NCBI RefSeq assembly: GCF_007556815.1
Contig: NZ_CP041745.1
Span: forward strand, 3,449,001 to 3,513,000
Reading direction: 5' to 3'
Source: Paraburkholderia megapolitana
GTDB taxonomy: Bacteria > Pseudomonadota > Gammaproteobacteria > Burkholderiales > Burkholderiaceae
DNA: 64,000 nucleotides
The notes below the pieces were generated by a model that had not been told where the DNA came from, ran no database searches, and was given only the letters and a program-made list of their open reading frames with translations. Below, in pieces: positions 9,648 through 18,592 of this stretch. Numbering within the stretch: position 1 is the stretch's first letter; each line of letters begins with the position of its first letter. A program made the translations under genes and the position numbers.

Positions 9648-10271
9648 ATGTTTACCGGAATTGTCGCGGCCGTCGGCCGCATTGCTTCGATCAAGCCGCT
9701 CGGCAGCGACGCCGATGCGGGTGTGCGGCTCGTGGTCGAAGCTGGAACGCTCGATCTCGACGATGTCCTGCTTGGCGACAGCATCGCCATTCAAGGTGCG
9801 TGCATGACCGTGATCGAAAAGACTGCGCAGTCGTTCGCCGTCGATGTGTCGCGTGAAAGCCTGAACCTCACAGTCGGGCTCGCACAGACCGGCGACGTGA
9901 ATCTCGAGAAAGCGCTGCGTGCGCACGACCGGTTGGGCGGACATATCGTGTCGGGGCACGTCGATGGGCTCGGTACCGTGACGCGCTTTGCGCCGGTCGG
10001 CGAATCGCATGAGCTGCGGGTGCTCGCGCCGCGCGAGCTGGGGCGTTATCTGGCGTACAAGGGGTCGATTACCGTGAACGGTGTGAGCCTGACGGTGAAT
10101 TCGGTGGACGACCGCGCGGATGGCTGCGAGTTTTCGATCAACCTGATTCCGCATACCGTCGAGGTGACGACGCTCAGGCATCTGGTGGCAGGAGCGAAGG
10201 TTAATCTTGAGATCGATATGATTGCGCGGTATGTGGAGCGGATGTTGTCGACGGCGCAAAATATCAGTTGA
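9648..10271 (+). CDS. ribE: Riboflavin synthase alpha subunit
   Basis: A 207-residue enzyme that dismutates two 6,7-dimethyl-8-ribityllumazine molecules to riboflavin. The two tandem lumazine-binding repeats are clear: MFTGIVAAVGRI at the start, then GGHIVSGHVDGLG and ITVNGVSLTVNSVDD in the second. The open frame extends back to 9597, but the conserved MFTGIV start and a purine-rich AACAAGGAAA upstream fix the start at 9648. The 3' end overlaps the convergent toxin gene by 8 bp. Also named ribC in some genomes. Confidence 0.96.
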   Translation: MFTGIVAAVGRIASIKPLGSDADAGVRLVVEAGTLDLDDVLLGDSIAIQGACMTVIEKTAQSFAVDVSRESLNLTVGLAQTGDVNLEKALRAHDRLGGHIVSGHVDGLGTVTRFAPVGESHELRVLAPRELGRYLAYKGSITVNGVSLTVNSVDDRADGCEFSINLIPHTVEVTTLRHLVAGAKVNLEIDMIARYVERMLSTAQNIS

Positions 10272-10545
10272 TCGGCGGCCATTGCCGGGAGGTATGAACG
10301 AGGGCAAGCATCCACACCGTATCACCCTCAATCTCATAGACAAGCAGATAGCTTTCGTGCGGAATCAACTCGCGGGTGCCGTCGATCCTTCCCCGCCTCC
10401 CCAACTCGGGGAAACATTCCAGCTGCGCGGCGGCATCACTGAACAGCTCATCCATCCACGCAGCTGCGGCTGGGTTATCAGCCGCGATGTACTCCCACAC
10501 GTCGTCCCGATCCTGCTCGGCTTCCGGCGTCCAGACAACCCTCAT
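10264..10545 (-). CDS. RelE/ParE-family toxin
   Basis: A 93-residue protein of the RelE/ParE superfamily. It begins MRVVWTPEAEQDRDDVWEYIA, the usual first strand and helix, and ends with IPHESYLLVYEIEGDTVWMLALVHTSRQWP, the conserved core strands and the short terminal H-x-x-R-x-W/P. ParE-type members poison gyrase and RelE-type members cut ribosome-bound mRNA. The sequence alone does not decide which, although the length and N-terminus favour ParE-like. Its start overlaps the antitoxin stop by 4 bp (ATGA), and its 3' end overlaps ribE on the other strand. Confidence 0.85.
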   Translation of the reverse strand: MRVVWTPEAEQDRDDVWEYIAADNPAAAAWMDELFSDAAAQLECFPELGRRGRIDGTRELIPHESYLLVYEIEGDTVWMLALVHTSRQWPPIN

Positions 10546-10817
10546 GCCTTGCTGGCGACACCGGCGCGCCGTTTCGCAAACTTAGCCTCGACTTCGGCAT
10601 TGGAGCGACCGCTGCCAGCCCGCAACGAGGTGCGGGCGACATCGACCTTGCTGCTCAGAAACTCGTCGTATTCGCGTGCTGCGCGCTGACGTTGTACGAA
10701 CTCACGCATCAATTCGCGCAATACCTGCGAAGCCGGTCTATGCACTGCTTCTGCTTCTGCCATGAATTCCTCGCGTAACTCAGCTTCAAGCTTCATCGTA
10801 AAAACGGCTTCTTTCAT
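10542..10817 (-). CDS. Antitoxin of the RelE/ParE pair
   Basis: About 91 residues, read from the ATG at 10817 (MKEAVFTMKLEAELREEFMAEAEA). The pattern F-T-M-K-L plus RPASQVLRELMREFVQRQRA suggests a ribbon-helix-helix DNA-binding N-terminus and a toxin-binding tail. Earlier in-frame ATGs exist at 10847 and 10832. The first lies inside a palindrome next to a -10-like TATACT, where it would give an almost leaderless message. The ATG at 10817 has GGAG nine bases upstream, so I prefer it. It would neutralise the downstream toxin and repress the operon. Confidence 0.8.
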   Translation of the reverse strand: MKEAVFTMKLEAELREEFMAEAEAVHRPASQVLRELMREFVQRQRAAREYDEFLSSKVDVARTSLRAGSGRSNAEVEAKFAKRRAGVASKA

Positions 10818-10845
10818 CACGGGCGGCTCCATGGTTGCGTCGCAC

Positions 10846-10860
10846 ATACTTACTAAGTAT
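10846..10860 (-). promoter_or_regulatory. Palindromic operator and -10 of the toxin-antitoxin operon
   Basis: ATACTTA-C-TAAGTAT is a perfect 7-bp inverted repeat (10846-10860). An adjoining GTATATAC palindrome lies at 10857-10864. On the minus strand TATACT within this block can serve as a -10, so a bound antitoxin would block the promoter. Confidence 0.55.
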
Positions 10861-11146
10861 ATACGTTCTCATTACCTGAGCGCGAGCGCTACCCGTGCAT
10901 AGTCTCGCTTGCCCGCTCTGGGCAACGTTAAAGCCCCGAGGTCGGTGACCGATCGACCGTTTTCTACGATCAGTACGATGCCAAGAAGTGTGTGTGAGCC
11001 AGTACGCACTGGCCTTTAGGCCGTTCGGCCAACGTTCGACGATGGAATTTGCAACCAGCGCAACCTAATATAGTTGTATTCGCATCGGCTCCAGCCCGTC
11101 GGCGGCCGGCCCCTGCGTCACGCTGCCGGACCCGGAGGTCCTCATC
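10861..11146. other. Intergenic region between the toxin-antitoxin pair and a small secreted-protein gene
   Basis: About 290 bp with no open frame of note. The right end holds GACCCGGAGGTCC, a ribosome-binding region for the gene at 11147. Nothing else could be assigned. Confidence 0.4.
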
Positions 11147-11440
11147 ATGCAGATTGCTAAAGCGGTAATTGGACTAGCTGTCCTGGTCGGCGTAAGCGTT
11201 GCTCATGCCGACGGATTCGTCGTCACACAATCGATGTCGAACGGGCGCGAAATGCGCCTCCTCGAACACACTTCCGAATGCGGCGGCGGACCGGGTGCGT
11301 TCGTTTACCAGGCCGGTAAGCAAGTCGATCAAACCTGCAATGTCCGCATCACGCCAGCGGGCGCGACGATCATATTGCCGGCGTTCGAGCCGCATATGTT
11401 CGTCCCGCGCGACACGCTGTACCAGAACTCGAAGTCATAA
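11147..11440 (+). CDS. Small exported protein, unknown function
   Basis: A 97-residue protein with a clear signal peptide: a basic MQIAK start, a hydrophobic core (AVIGLAVLVGVSVAHA) and probable cleavage after AHA. The mature part has two Cys residues (SECGGG and QTCNV) that could form a disulfide in the periplasm, and ends ...DTLYQNSKS. A GGAGGT Shine-Dalgarno lies about 9 bases before the ATG. I do not recognise the family. It stands between the toxin-antitoxin pair and ribBA and seems unrelated to riboflavin synthesis. Confidence 0.7.
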   Translation: MQIAKAVIGLAVLVGVSVAHADGFVVTQSMSNGREMRLLEHTSECGGGPGAFVYQAGKQVDQTCNVRITPAGATIILPAFEPHMFVPRDTLYQNSKS

Positions 11441-11472
11441 GCGGACGTTTGCGGAACACATATTCGATCGTC

Positions 11473-11498
11473 CCTCGGTGGACCTGAGCCCACCGAGG
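11473..11498 (+). terminator. 9-bp hairpin after the small exported protein gene
   Basis: CCTCGGTGG (11473-11481) pairs with CCACCGAGG (11490-11498) around an 8-nt loop, 32 nt past the stop codon. There is no T-run, so its efficiency as an intrinsic terminator is doubtful. Confidence 0.4.
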
Positions 11499-11666
11499 CG
11501 GCCGATCCCCGGCTGCAAGTCGCTCCCCCACCCCATCCCCCGCAGACCCCACTTGCCCGCCAGCTCCAGCTTCATCGAACCGTCCGCAGCCGTCTGAAAT
11601 CCCCGCCAGGAGGACGCGCCCGTCCGCGTGGCGTAAAATACGCCCTTTCCCGAATTTCACGCCAAC

Positions 11667-12806
11667 ATGACGCTCGCCTCCACCCTTGAGATCATCGCCG
11701 AACTGAAGGCCGGCCGGATGGTGATTCTCGTCGACGAAGAAGATCGCGAAAACGAGGGTGACCTCGTCATCGCGGCCGAATTCATCACGCCGGAAGCGAT
11801 CAACTTCATGGCCCGCTACGGTCGCGGCCTGATCTGTCTGACGCTCACGCAGGACCGCTGCAAGCAACTGAACCTGCCGCTGATGACCTACCGCAACGGC
11901 ACCCAGTACGGCACCGCATTCACGGTCAGCATCGAAGCCGCCGAAGGCGTCACGACCGGCATTTCGGCCGCCGACCGCGCCCGCACGGTCGCCGCCGCCG
12001 TGGCGCACGACGCGCGTCCCGAACATATCGTCCAGCCCGGTCACGTGTTCCCGATCATGGCCCAGCCCGGCGGCGTGCTGATGCGCGCCGGCCACACGGA
12101 AGCGGGCTGCGACTTCACGGCGCTCGCGGGCCTCACGCCGGCCGCGGTGATCTGCGAGATCATCAAGGACGACGGCACGATGGCGCGCCTGCCCGACCTG
12201 CTGGAGTTCGCACAGGAACATAGCCTGAAGATCGGCACGATCGCCGATCTGATCCACTATCGCAGCCGCACCGAATCGATCGTCGAGCGGGTCGCCGAGC
12301 GCACGATGCAGACCGCACACGGCCCGTTCCGCGCGGTGATGTTCCGCGATCTGCCGAGCGGCTCGCCGCACATCGCGCTGGTGCGCGGCACGCCCGCGGC
12401 GGATCGCGACACACCCGTGCGCGTGCACGAACCGCTGTCGGTGCTCGATCTGCTCGAAGTCGGCGCGTCGACCCACTCGTGGACGCTCGACGCCGCGATG
12501 AAGGAAATCGCGCAGTGCGATCTCGGCGTCGTCGTGCTGCTCAACTGCGGCGATTCGCGCGAGCATCTGATCGACGTGTTCAAGGCCTTCGACGAAAAAG
12601 AGAAGGCGGACGCACTCAAGCGCCGTCCGGTCGACTTCAAGACCTACGGCATCGGCGCTCAGATCCTGCGCGAACTGGGCGTCGGCAAGATGCAGGTGCT
12701 GTCGAACCCGCGCAAGCTCGGTAGCATGTCGGGCTACGGCCTCGAAGTCACCGGCTTCGTACCGATGCCCGGCTGCCCGACGCAAGCTCCGCTGCCGCCC
12801 GCCTGA
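11667..12806 (+). CDS. ribBA: 3,4-dihydroxy-2-butanone-4-phosphate synthase with a GTP-cyclohydrolase-II-like domain
   Basis: 379 residues. The first ~200 are a complete DHBP synthase (ribulose-5-phosphate to 3,4-dihydroxybutanone-4-phosphate), with the acidic loop [13 protein letters not shown], the catalytic-region stretches GLICLTLT and FTVSIEA, and [21 protein letters not shown]. The second domain keeps the RibA fold (VRVHEP ... [13 protein letters not shown] ... TNPRK-like [17 protein letters not shown]). The zinc-cysteine motif of active GTP cyclohydrolase II (C-x2-GDVFGSxRCDC) is absent and replaced by [20 protein letters not shown]. The protein probably supplies only the DHBP synthase step. 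It is followed by ribH after 62 bp. No FMN riboswitch was seen upstream. Confidence 0.93.
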   Translation: MTLASTLEIIAELKAGRMVILVDEEDRENEGDLVIAAEFITPEAINFMARYGRGLICLTLTQDRCKQLNLPLMTYRNGTQYGTAFTVSIEAAEGVTTGISAADRARTVAAAVAHDARPEHIVQPGHVFPIMAQPGGVLMRAGHTEAGCDFTALAGLTPAAVICEIIKDDGTMARLPDLLEFAQEHSLKIGTIADLIHYRSRTESIVERVAERTMQTAHGPFRAVMFRDLPSGSPHIALVRGTPAADRDTPVRVHEPLSVLDLLEVGASTHSWTLDAAMKEIAQCDLGVVVLLNCGDSREHLIDVFKAFDEKEKADALKRRPVDFKTYGIGAQILRELGVGKMQVLSNPRKLGSMSGYGLEVTGFVPMPGCPTQAPLPPA

Positions 12807-12868
12807 TCGAACCACTGACCGGACCCTTTACGCGCATCCGCGCTTCATCCAACACCTACGGACCTCTC

Positions 12869-13387
12869 ATGGAAATCGGACAATATCAACCGAATCTCGA
12901 CGGTGACGGCCTGCGCGTCGGCATCGTGCAGTCGCGCTTCAACGAACCCGTCTGCAACGGCCTCGCCGATGCATGTATCGAAGAACTCGAACGCCTCGGC
13001 GTCACCGGCGAAGACGTGCTGCTCGTCACCGTGCCGGGCGCGCTCGAAATCCCGCTCGCGCTGCAAAAACTCGCCGAAAGCGGCCAGTTCGATGCGCTGA
13101 TCGCACTTGGCGCCGTGATCCGCGGCGAGACCTATCACTTCGAACTGGTATCGAACGAAAGCGGCGCGGGCATCAGCCGGGTCGCCCTCGACTTCGGCGT
13201 GCCGGTCGCCAACGCGGTCCTCACCACCGACACCGACGAACAAGCCGTCGCCCGCATGACCGAAAAGGGCCGCGATGCGGCGCGCGTCGCGGTCGAAATG
13301 GCGAACCTTTCGGTTGCGCTCGAACAGCTCGACAGCGATGACGACGACGATGAAGAAGATGAAGACGAAGAAGAGGAACGTGCATGA
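12869..13387 (+). CDS. ribH: 6,7-dimethyl-8-ribityllumazine synthase
   Basis: A 172-residue enzyme joining 5-amino-6-ribitylaminouracil and 3,4-dihydroxybutanone phosphate. Family motifs are present: [16 protein letters not shown] at the substrate-binding N-terminus, [12 protein letters not shown], and [19 protein letters not shown] with the catalytic His. The length is about 15 longer than typical because of a highly acidic C-terminal tail of Asp/Glu (residues ~155-171, [16 protein letters not shown]). Its stop overlaps the nusB start (ATGA). Confidence 0.97.
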   Translation: MEIGQYQPNLDGDGLRVGIVQSRFNEPVCNGLADACIEELERLGVTGEDVLLVTVPGALEIPLALQKLAESGQFDALIALGAVIRGETYHFELVSNESGAGISRVALDFGVPVANAVLTTDTDEQAVARMTEKGRDAARVAVEMANLSVALEQLDSDDDDDEEDEDEEEERA

Positions 13388-13818
13388 AGAGCGCTCGCCG
13401 ACGTTCCCGCGAACTGGCCACGCAGGGGCTGTATCAGTGGCTGCTGTCGGGCGCGCCCGGCGGCGAGATCGATGCGCAGCTGCGTAACGCGCAGGGCTTC
13501 GACAAGGCCGACCTCGAGCATCTCGACACGCTGCTGCACGGCGTGATTCGCGAGGCGGATTCGCTCTCCGCCGACCTCACGCCGTGTCTCGACCGTCCGA
13601 TCGAACAGCTGTCGCCGGTCGAACGCGCAGTGTTGCTGGTCGCTGCCTACGAACTCAAACATCACGTCGATATTCCGTATCGCGTCGTCATCAACGAAGC
13701 AGTTGAACTCGCGAAGACGTTCGGCGGCTCGGACGGCTATAAGTATGTGAATGGCGTGCTCGACAAGCTGTCGGCAAAATTGCGCGCCACCGAGACGCAA
13801 GCCGCCCGCAAAAGCTAG
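13384..13818 (+). CDS. nusB: Transcription antitermination factor NusB
   Basis: A 144-residue all-helical protein that binds boxA RNA with NusE (S10) in rRNA antitermination. Features: basic start [23 protein letters not shown], then [20 protein letters not shown] and [33 protein letters not shown], the canonical C-terminal helices. Coupling to ribH by a 4-bp overlap is the usual bacterial arrangement. Confidence 0.97.
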   Translation: MKSARRRSRELATQGLYQWLLSGAPGGEIDAQLRNAQGFDKADLEHLDTLLHGVIREADSLSADLTPCLDRPIEQLSPVERAVLLVAAYELKHHVDIPYRVVINEAVELAKTFGGSDGYKYVNGVLDKLSAKLRATETQAARKS

Positions 13819-13839
13819 ACGCAGCACACTCCGTCGCGC

Positions 13840-13871
13840 TGATCCTCCACCCGAAGCCGGTGGATGGATCA
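13840..13871 (+). terminator. Long hairpin after nusB
   Basis: TGATCC-TCCACC (13840-13851) pairs with GGTGGA-T-GGATCA (13859-13871), 12 bp with a single bulged T, beginning 22 nt after the nusB stop. No T-run follows. It probably marks the 3' end of the rib-nusB transcript. Confidence 0.4.
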
Positions 13872-13930
13872 GTAGGCGACACAGCGCACTTTCTCGCTGC
13901 CCCGCCCGCCTTCGAAACCGGACTCACCGC

Positions 13931-15124
13931 ATGACCACCGTGACCCATCCCCTGTTGCGGCTTGCCGCTCGCGTCGACGCCATTCAGCCTTTCTACGTCA
14001 TGGAACTGGCGAAGGAAGCCGAGCAGTTGAAGCATGCCGGACGCGACATCATCGATATGGGCATCGGCGAGCCCGATTTCACGGCGCCCGAAGCGGTCGT
14101 CGAAGCGGCGGCGAGCGCGCTGCGGCGCGGTGTCACGCAATATACGAGCGCACTCGGTATACGGCCGCTGCGTGAAGCGATCGCGAAGCATTACGCCGAT
14201 GCATGGGGCGTGGATGTCGACCCGGCACGTATCGTCGTCACGGCGGGTGCATCGGCGGCGTTGCTGCTCGCGTGCGTGGCGCTCGTCGATCGCGACGACG
14301 AAGTGCTGATGCCGGACCCGTGCTACCCGTGCAATCGCCATTTCGTCGCAGCCGCCGAAGGCAAACCGGTGCTGGTGCCAAGCGGCCCCGCCCAACGCTT
14401 CCAGCTGAGCGCCGCCGATGTCGAGCGCCTCTGGACCGAGCGCACCCGCGGTGTCCTGCTCGCGTCGCCGTCGAACCCGACCGGCACATCGATTGAAGCG
14501 GACGAATTGCGGCGCATCGTCGATGCGGTTCGTGCGCGCGGCGGCTTCACGATCGTCGATGAGATCTATCAGGGCTTGAGCTACGGTGAACGGCCGGTAT
14601 CCGCGCTGTCGCTTGGCGACGATGTCGTCACCGTCAACAGCTTCTCGAAGTACTTTCACATGACCGGCTGGCGCCTGGGCTGGCTCGTCGTTCCGCCGAC
14701 GCTGATCGATGCATTCGAAAAGCTCGCGCAGAACCTGTTCATCTGCGCGTCGGCGCTCGCACAACATGCAGCGCTCGCGTGCTTCGAACCGGCCACGCTC
14801 GCGATCTACGAAGCGCGTCGCCTCGAATTCATGCGCCGGCGCGACTTCATCGCGCCGGCGCTCGAATCGCTTGGCTTCAAGGTCCCTGTGATGCCGGACG
14901 GCGCGTTCTATGTGTACGCGGATTGCAGCGGCGTCACGCACCCAGCCGCGGGAAATAGCGCGGAGCTGACGAAGGCGATGCTGCATCAGGCAGGTGTGGT
15001 GCTCGTGCCGGGGATGGACTTCGGTACGCACGCGCCGCGGCAACATGTGCGCCTGTCGTACGCGACGGCGCTGCCGAAGCTCGAGGAAGCGGTCGAACGT
15101 CTGCACGGGTTGTTCGGCGGGTAG
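13931..15124 (+). CDS. Pyridoxal-phosphate-dependent class I/II aminotransferase
   Basis: A 397-residue fold-type I aminotransferase, probably cytosolic. Visible motifs: YGxxxG-like substrate region ALGIRPLREAI, DIIDMGIGEPDF near residue 45, ASPSNPTGTSI (the N-P-x-G motif around residue 180), DEIYQGLSY with the Asp/Tyr that contact PLP, and the Schiff-base lysine in VNSFSKYFHMTGWRLGW. The C-terminal Arg region (HVRLSYATALPKLEEAVERL) binds the substrate carboxylate. The open frame extends to 13751, but MTTVTHPLLRLAARVD is the natural start. The substrate (alanine, aspartate or an aromatic amino acid) is not decidable. It follows nusB, with a hairpin in between. Confidence 0.9.
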   Translation: MTTVTHPLLRLAARVDAIQPFYVMELAKEAEQLKHAGRDIIDMGIGEPDFTAPEAVVEAAASALRRGVTQYTSALGIRPLREAIAKHYADAWGVDVDPARIVVTAGASAALLLACVALVDRDDEVLMPDPCYPCNRHFVAAAEGKPVLVPSGPAQRFQLSAADVERLWTERTRGVLLASPSNPTGTSIEADELRRIVDAVRARGGFTIVDEIYQGLSYGERPVSALSLGDDVVTVNSFSKYFHMTGWRLGWLVVPPTLIDAFEKLAQNLFICASALAQHAALACFEPATLAIYEARRLEFMRRRDFIAPALESLGFKVPVMPDGAFYVYADCSGVTHPAAGNSAELTKAMLHQAGVVLVPGMDFGTHAPRQHVRLSYATALPKLEEAVERLHGLFGG

Positions 15125-15147
15125 TGTTCTCGCCTACGTACCGACGT

Positions 15148-15177
15148 AAAAAAAGCACCCGAGGGTGCTTTTTATTT
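15148..15177. terminator. Bidirectional intrinsic terminator
   Basis: AAAAAGCACCC (15150-15160) pairs with GGGTGCTTTTT (15163-15173) with A- and T-runs on both flanks. It lies between the convergent aminotransferase and transglycosylase genes and can serve both. Confidence 0.9.
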
Positions 15178-15220
15178 GCCTGCTTGCTGCGATAACTAGA
15201 CCAGAAGATTCAACCAGCCA

Positions 15221-16393
15221 TCAGGCACCCAGCTCCGACGACGACGTTGCATGCTTCGTAGTAGTCGCCGCATCGTCCTGCTCCGGTGCCTTCGCCGGTG
15301 CGTCGGCGGCAACGGTCTTCGCCGTCAGCGGATGCGCCGCATCGAGCGTCACCTGAACGCGCTTGTTCGTGCCGCCATTCGTAACTGCGGCAGTCGTGGC
15401 CGACGGAGTTGCAGTCGAGGCTGTCGTCTGCGGTGCATTGACCGGTACCTTGCGACCACGCGCCACGTCCCGCAGACGGCTACGCTCACCCATCACCTTC
15501 GCACCGTAACCGCCATCGTCCTGCGACGTCGAACCAACGTACAGACGCAGACCGCCCGGCAGCGAACCGCCGCGCGCGATGCAATCCTTCAGGACCAGTG
15601 CACCCACCTTGATGTTCGTCAGCGGTTCGAGCGCAGCGCTCTGCCCACCGAAGTACTGGAACTTGTCGGAGTGGACCTTCGCCATCACCTGCATCAGGCC
15701 CTGCGCACCGACGCCGCTTTCGGCGTACGGATTGAAGCCCGATTCGATGGCCATCACCGACAGCAGCAGCAGCGGGTCGAGACCGACTTCGCGGCCGGTG
15801 TCGAAGGCTGCCTTCACGAGTTCGCTGACGGGTTCCTGAGCGACGTGGTAGCGGCGCGCGAGGTACGACGCGACGAGATCCTGTTCGCGGGTGGAGACCA
15901 GCACACGGTCATCGCGTGCATCGGCGGAGACGCGTTGCGCCGGAATCAGGCGTGCCAGCGAACCAACGCTCGGCAACGTACGCGGATCGAGACCGTTCAG
16001 CGAGACCGTTGCGCCACCGCTCGAACCGCTGCCGTCGAAGGCACCGTCGTAGCTCGTGTTGCTCACCGTACCGCTTGTATCGCTCGACGGCGTGCCGGAC
16101 AACGACAGGGAGTCGTCGGACGACGAGCCGCTAGCCGGCCCGAAGCCCGGCAACGGGTTGCCTTGCAGCAGACGGGCCGGACCCGCCTGCACCGCAGCGG
16201 AAATGACCGGCATCAGGCGGGCAGCCATCGCGCCGCGCCATGTCGGCATCAGCCAGAGTGCCAGTGCCAGCAACACGGCGAATCCGCCGACGATGCTGAA
16301 CAGATGATGACTCATTCGCGTCCCGCGACGCAGCATCGCGCGCACAACTTGCGCAAGGCGTTCATCGGGACGCCACGTTAACCAGGTGTTCAT
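15221..16393 (-). CDS. Membrane-anchored lytic murein transglycosylase (SLT family)
   Basis: 390 residues. A basic N-terminus is followed by one transmembrane segment (residues ~33-50, FSIVGGFAVLLALALWLMP), then a Ser/Gly-rich spacer (~85-130). The SLT catalytic domain contains the Glu in MAIESGFNPYAESGVGAQGLMQVM and TNIKVGALVLKDCI near its end. A Thr/Ala-rich tail follows. The enzyme would cleave peptidoglycan between MurNAc and GlcNAc to form 1,6-anhydro ends, acting in the periplasm while tethered to the inner membrane. It is a single gene with a shared terminator downstream. Confidence 0.9.
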   Translation of the reverse strand: MNTWLTWRPDERLAQVVRAMLRRGTRMSHHLFSIVGGFAVLLALALWLMPTWRGAMAARLMPVISAAVQAGPARLLQGNPLPGFGPASGSSSDDSLSLSGTPSSDTSGTVSNTSYDGAFDGSGSSGGATVSLNGLDPRTLPSVGSLARLIPAQRVSADARDDRVLVSTREQDLVASYLARRYHVAQEPVSELVKAAFDTGREVGLDPLLLLSVMAIESGFNPYAESGVGAQGLMQVMAKVHSDKFQYFGGQSAALEPLTNIKVGALVLKDCIARGGSLPGGLRLYVGSTSQDDGGYGAKVMGERSRLRDVARGRKVPVNAPQTTASTATPSATTAAVTNGGTNKRVQVTLDAAHPLTAKTVAADAPAKAPEQDDAATTTKHATSSSELGA

Positions 16394-16973
16394 TCAGAAG
16401 ATCTCCCATGTTGCATGATCCGCGGACCGCCGGACGAGCCGGCAATCGATACATCATTCGCAGATCAAGACGTCGCGCGCTCTGGTTAGGACGACAGCGG
16501 CGTCGGGAAAAACGGCATAACCGTTGGGGAACCGTATCGAAGGTCCGCCTGCATGCTCAAAAACCATGCAACCGGGGGTTCCCACACGAAAAACCAGCGT
16601 CGAAAGGGCGCTGGCGAGGACGACAAACAGACCGTTGGGAGCCGTGCAGGGGTCGGCTAACGGCGACGCGTTGCGTCTAAAGGACCGGGGGCGGTGGTCG
16701 AAAAACTACGGCCCTGCAACCAATGTCGACGGATTCTAGCAGGGTTTTATAGATCGTCAACACTATGGAACGTCACAATCATAACCAAATGTAATAATGA
16801 ACGGCGTTCAGTCCGATGAAAACCGCATGCCGCATATGTTTCAGGGCGATGGCTTTTTCGCCTTCCAAACGTACGCCACCCAACGCGGGTAAAATTCCCA
16901 ATCGATCCGGCGCGGCGATTGCATGCCGTCGCTATTCCTCCCTGCCGCGCTACGCGGCCACGATCCGGACCAG
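16394..16973. other. Intergenic region between the transglycosylase and ubiD
   Basis: 580 bp separating divergent genes. Open frames here (for example 16408-16680) have Arg/Gly-rich shadow composition, and none has a plausible start context. Two loosely similar short stretches occur around 16519-16540 and 16626-16645 (ACCGTTGGGGAACCGT and ACCGTTGGGAGCCGT). The promoters of both genes must lie here but were not placed. Confidence 0.4.
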
Positions 16974-18542
16974 ATGAAATACAAAGACCTGCGCGACTTC
17001 GTTGGCCGTCTCGAAACGCTCGGCGAACTGCGCCGCATCTCGCAAGACGTCTCCCCCGTGCTGGAAATGACCGAGCTGTGCGACCGCGTGCTGCGCGCCG
17101 GCGGCCCGGCGCTGCTGTTCGAGGCGAAACGGCAGCACGCGTTCCCGGTGCTCGGCAACCTGTTCGGCACGCCGCGGCGCGTCGCGCTCGGCATGGGCAT
17201 CGACGCGGGGGCCGGTAACGGCGACGCGGACGCGCTGGAGTCGCTGCGCGACGTCGGCCGTCTGCTGTCGGCGCTGAAGGAGCCGGAGCCGCCCAAGGGC
17301 CTGAAAGACGCCGGCAAGCTGCTGTCGCTCGCGAAGGCCGTGTGGGACATGGCGCCGAAGACGGTGAGCTCACCGCCCTGCCAGGAGATCGTCTGGGAAG
17401 GCGACGATGTTGACCTCGCAAAACTGCCCATCCAGACCTGCTGGCCCGGCGACGTCGGCCCGCTCATCACCTGGGGCCTCACGGTGACGCGCGGGCCGAA
17501 CAAGACCCGCCAGAACCTCGGGATCTACCGCCAGCAGCTGATCGGCCGTAACAAGCTGATCATGCGCTGGCTGGCCCACCGCGGCGGCGCACTCGATTTC
17601 CGCGAATTCGCGCTCAAGAACCCGGGCCAGCCGTACCCGGTCGCCGTGGTACTCGGCGCCGATCCGGCGACGATACTCGGCGCGGTCACGCCGGTGCCCG
17701 ACACGCTCTCCGAATACCAGTTCGCGGGGCTGCTGCGCGGCGGGCGTACCGAACTCGCGAAGTGCCTGACGCCGGGCGTCGATACGCTGCAGGTGCCGGC
17801 GCGCGCGGAGATCGTACTCGAAGGCTTCATCTATCCGCAGACCGGTACGCCTGCAGCAGCCCCGCCTGGAGCGCCGGCCCGGCCGTCGAAAGGGGCGAGC
17901 GCCGCATACGAGCATGCGCTCGAAGGCCCGTACGGCGACCATACCGGCTATTACAACGAGCAGGAGTGGTTTCCGGTGTTTACCGTCGAGCGCATCACGA
18001 TGCGCCGCGATGCGATCTATCACTCGACCTACACCGGCAAGCCGCCCGACGAACCCGCCGTGCTCGGCGTCGCGCTCAACGAAGTGTTCGTGCCGCTACT
18101 GCAAAAGCAGTTCGCCGAGATCACCGACTTCTATCTGCCGCCCGAAGGATGCAGCTACCGGATGGCGATCGTGCAGATGAAGAAGAGCTACCCGGGCCAC
18201 GCGAAGCGCGTGATGTTCGGCGTATGGAGCTTCCTGCGGCAGTTCATGTATACGAAGTTCATCGTCGTCGTCGACGAGGACGTGAATATCCGCGACTGGA
18301 AAGAAGTGATCTGGGCGATCACGACACGTATCGATCCGTCGCGCGACACCGTGCTCGTCGACCGCACGCCGATCGATTACCTCGACTTCGCGTCGCCGGT
18401 GGCCGGTCTCGGCTCGAAGATGGGGCTCGACGCGACCAGCAAGTGGCCCGGCGAAACTGATCGCGAATGGGGCCGCCCGATCGCCATGGATCCCGCCGTC
18501 AAACAGCGCATCGACGTGCTGTGGAACGAGCTTGGCCTTTGA
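16974..18542 (+). CDS. ubiD: UbiD-family 4-hydroxy-3-polyprenylbenzoate decarboxylase
   Basis: A 522-residue prenylated-FMN-dependent decarboxylase of ubiquinone synthesis. It begins with the family signature [10 protein letters not shown] and contains the core stretches [17 protein letters not shown] and [19 protein letters not shown]. The E-x-x-x-R-type region [20 protein letters not shown] and the C-terminal [26 protein letters not shown] block are also present. The open frame reaches back to 16923, but MKYKDL is the conserved start. It carries a Pro/Ala-rich insertion near residue 295 ([16 protein letters not shown]), probably a surface loop. It needs UbiX-made prFMN, and ubiX is not in the window. 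Confidence 0.95.
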   Translation: MKYKDLRDFVGRLETLGELRRISQDVSPVLEMTELCDRVLRAGGPALLFEAKRQHAFPVLGNLFGTPRRVALGMGIDAGAGNGDADALESLRDVGRLLSALKEPEPPKGLKDAGKLLSLAKAVWDMAPKTVSSPPCQEIVWEGDDVDLAKLPIQTCWPGDVGPLITWGLTVTRGPNKTRQNLGIYRQQLIGRNKLIMRWLAHRGGALDFREFALKNPGQPYPVAVVLGADPATILGAVTPVPDTLSEYQFAGLLRGGRTELAKCLTPGVDTLQVPARAEIVLEGFIYPQTGTPAAAPPGAPARPSKGASAAYEHALEGPYGDHTGYYNEQEWFPVFTVERITMRRDAIYHSTYTGKPPDEPAVLGVALNEVFVPLLQKQFAEITDFYLPPEGCSYRMAIVQMKKSYPGHAKRVMFGVWSFLRQFMYTKFIVVVDEDVNIRDWKEVIWAITTRIDPSRDTVLVDRTPIDYLDFASPVAGLGSKMGLDATSKWPGETDREWGRPIAMDPAVKQRIDVLWNELGL

Positions 18543-18592
18543 GCGCGAAGCTTGGGGCTGAATACCAACAACAATAGTGATACGTGATTCCC

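Noticed and set aside
11441..11666. FMN riboswitch before ribBA
   Set aside because: The conserved RFN segments (AGGGTGAAATTCCC-like and GACCGGCGGT-like) could not be found here or upstream of hemL-ribD.
13691..15106. 471-codon open frame on the minus strand across nusB and the aminotransferase
   Set aside because: His/Arg-rich shadow of high-GC coding sequence. The plus strand encodes a complete aminotransferase with its motifs.
15251..16381. 376-codon plus-strand frame opposite the lytic transglycosylase
   Set aside because: Arg/Cys-rich shadow. The minus-strand gene has a signal anchor and the SLT active site.
16408..16680. 90-codon plus-strand frame upstream of ubiD
   Set aside because: Extremely Arg-rich with no start signal. 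It appears to be non-coding intergenic DNA.
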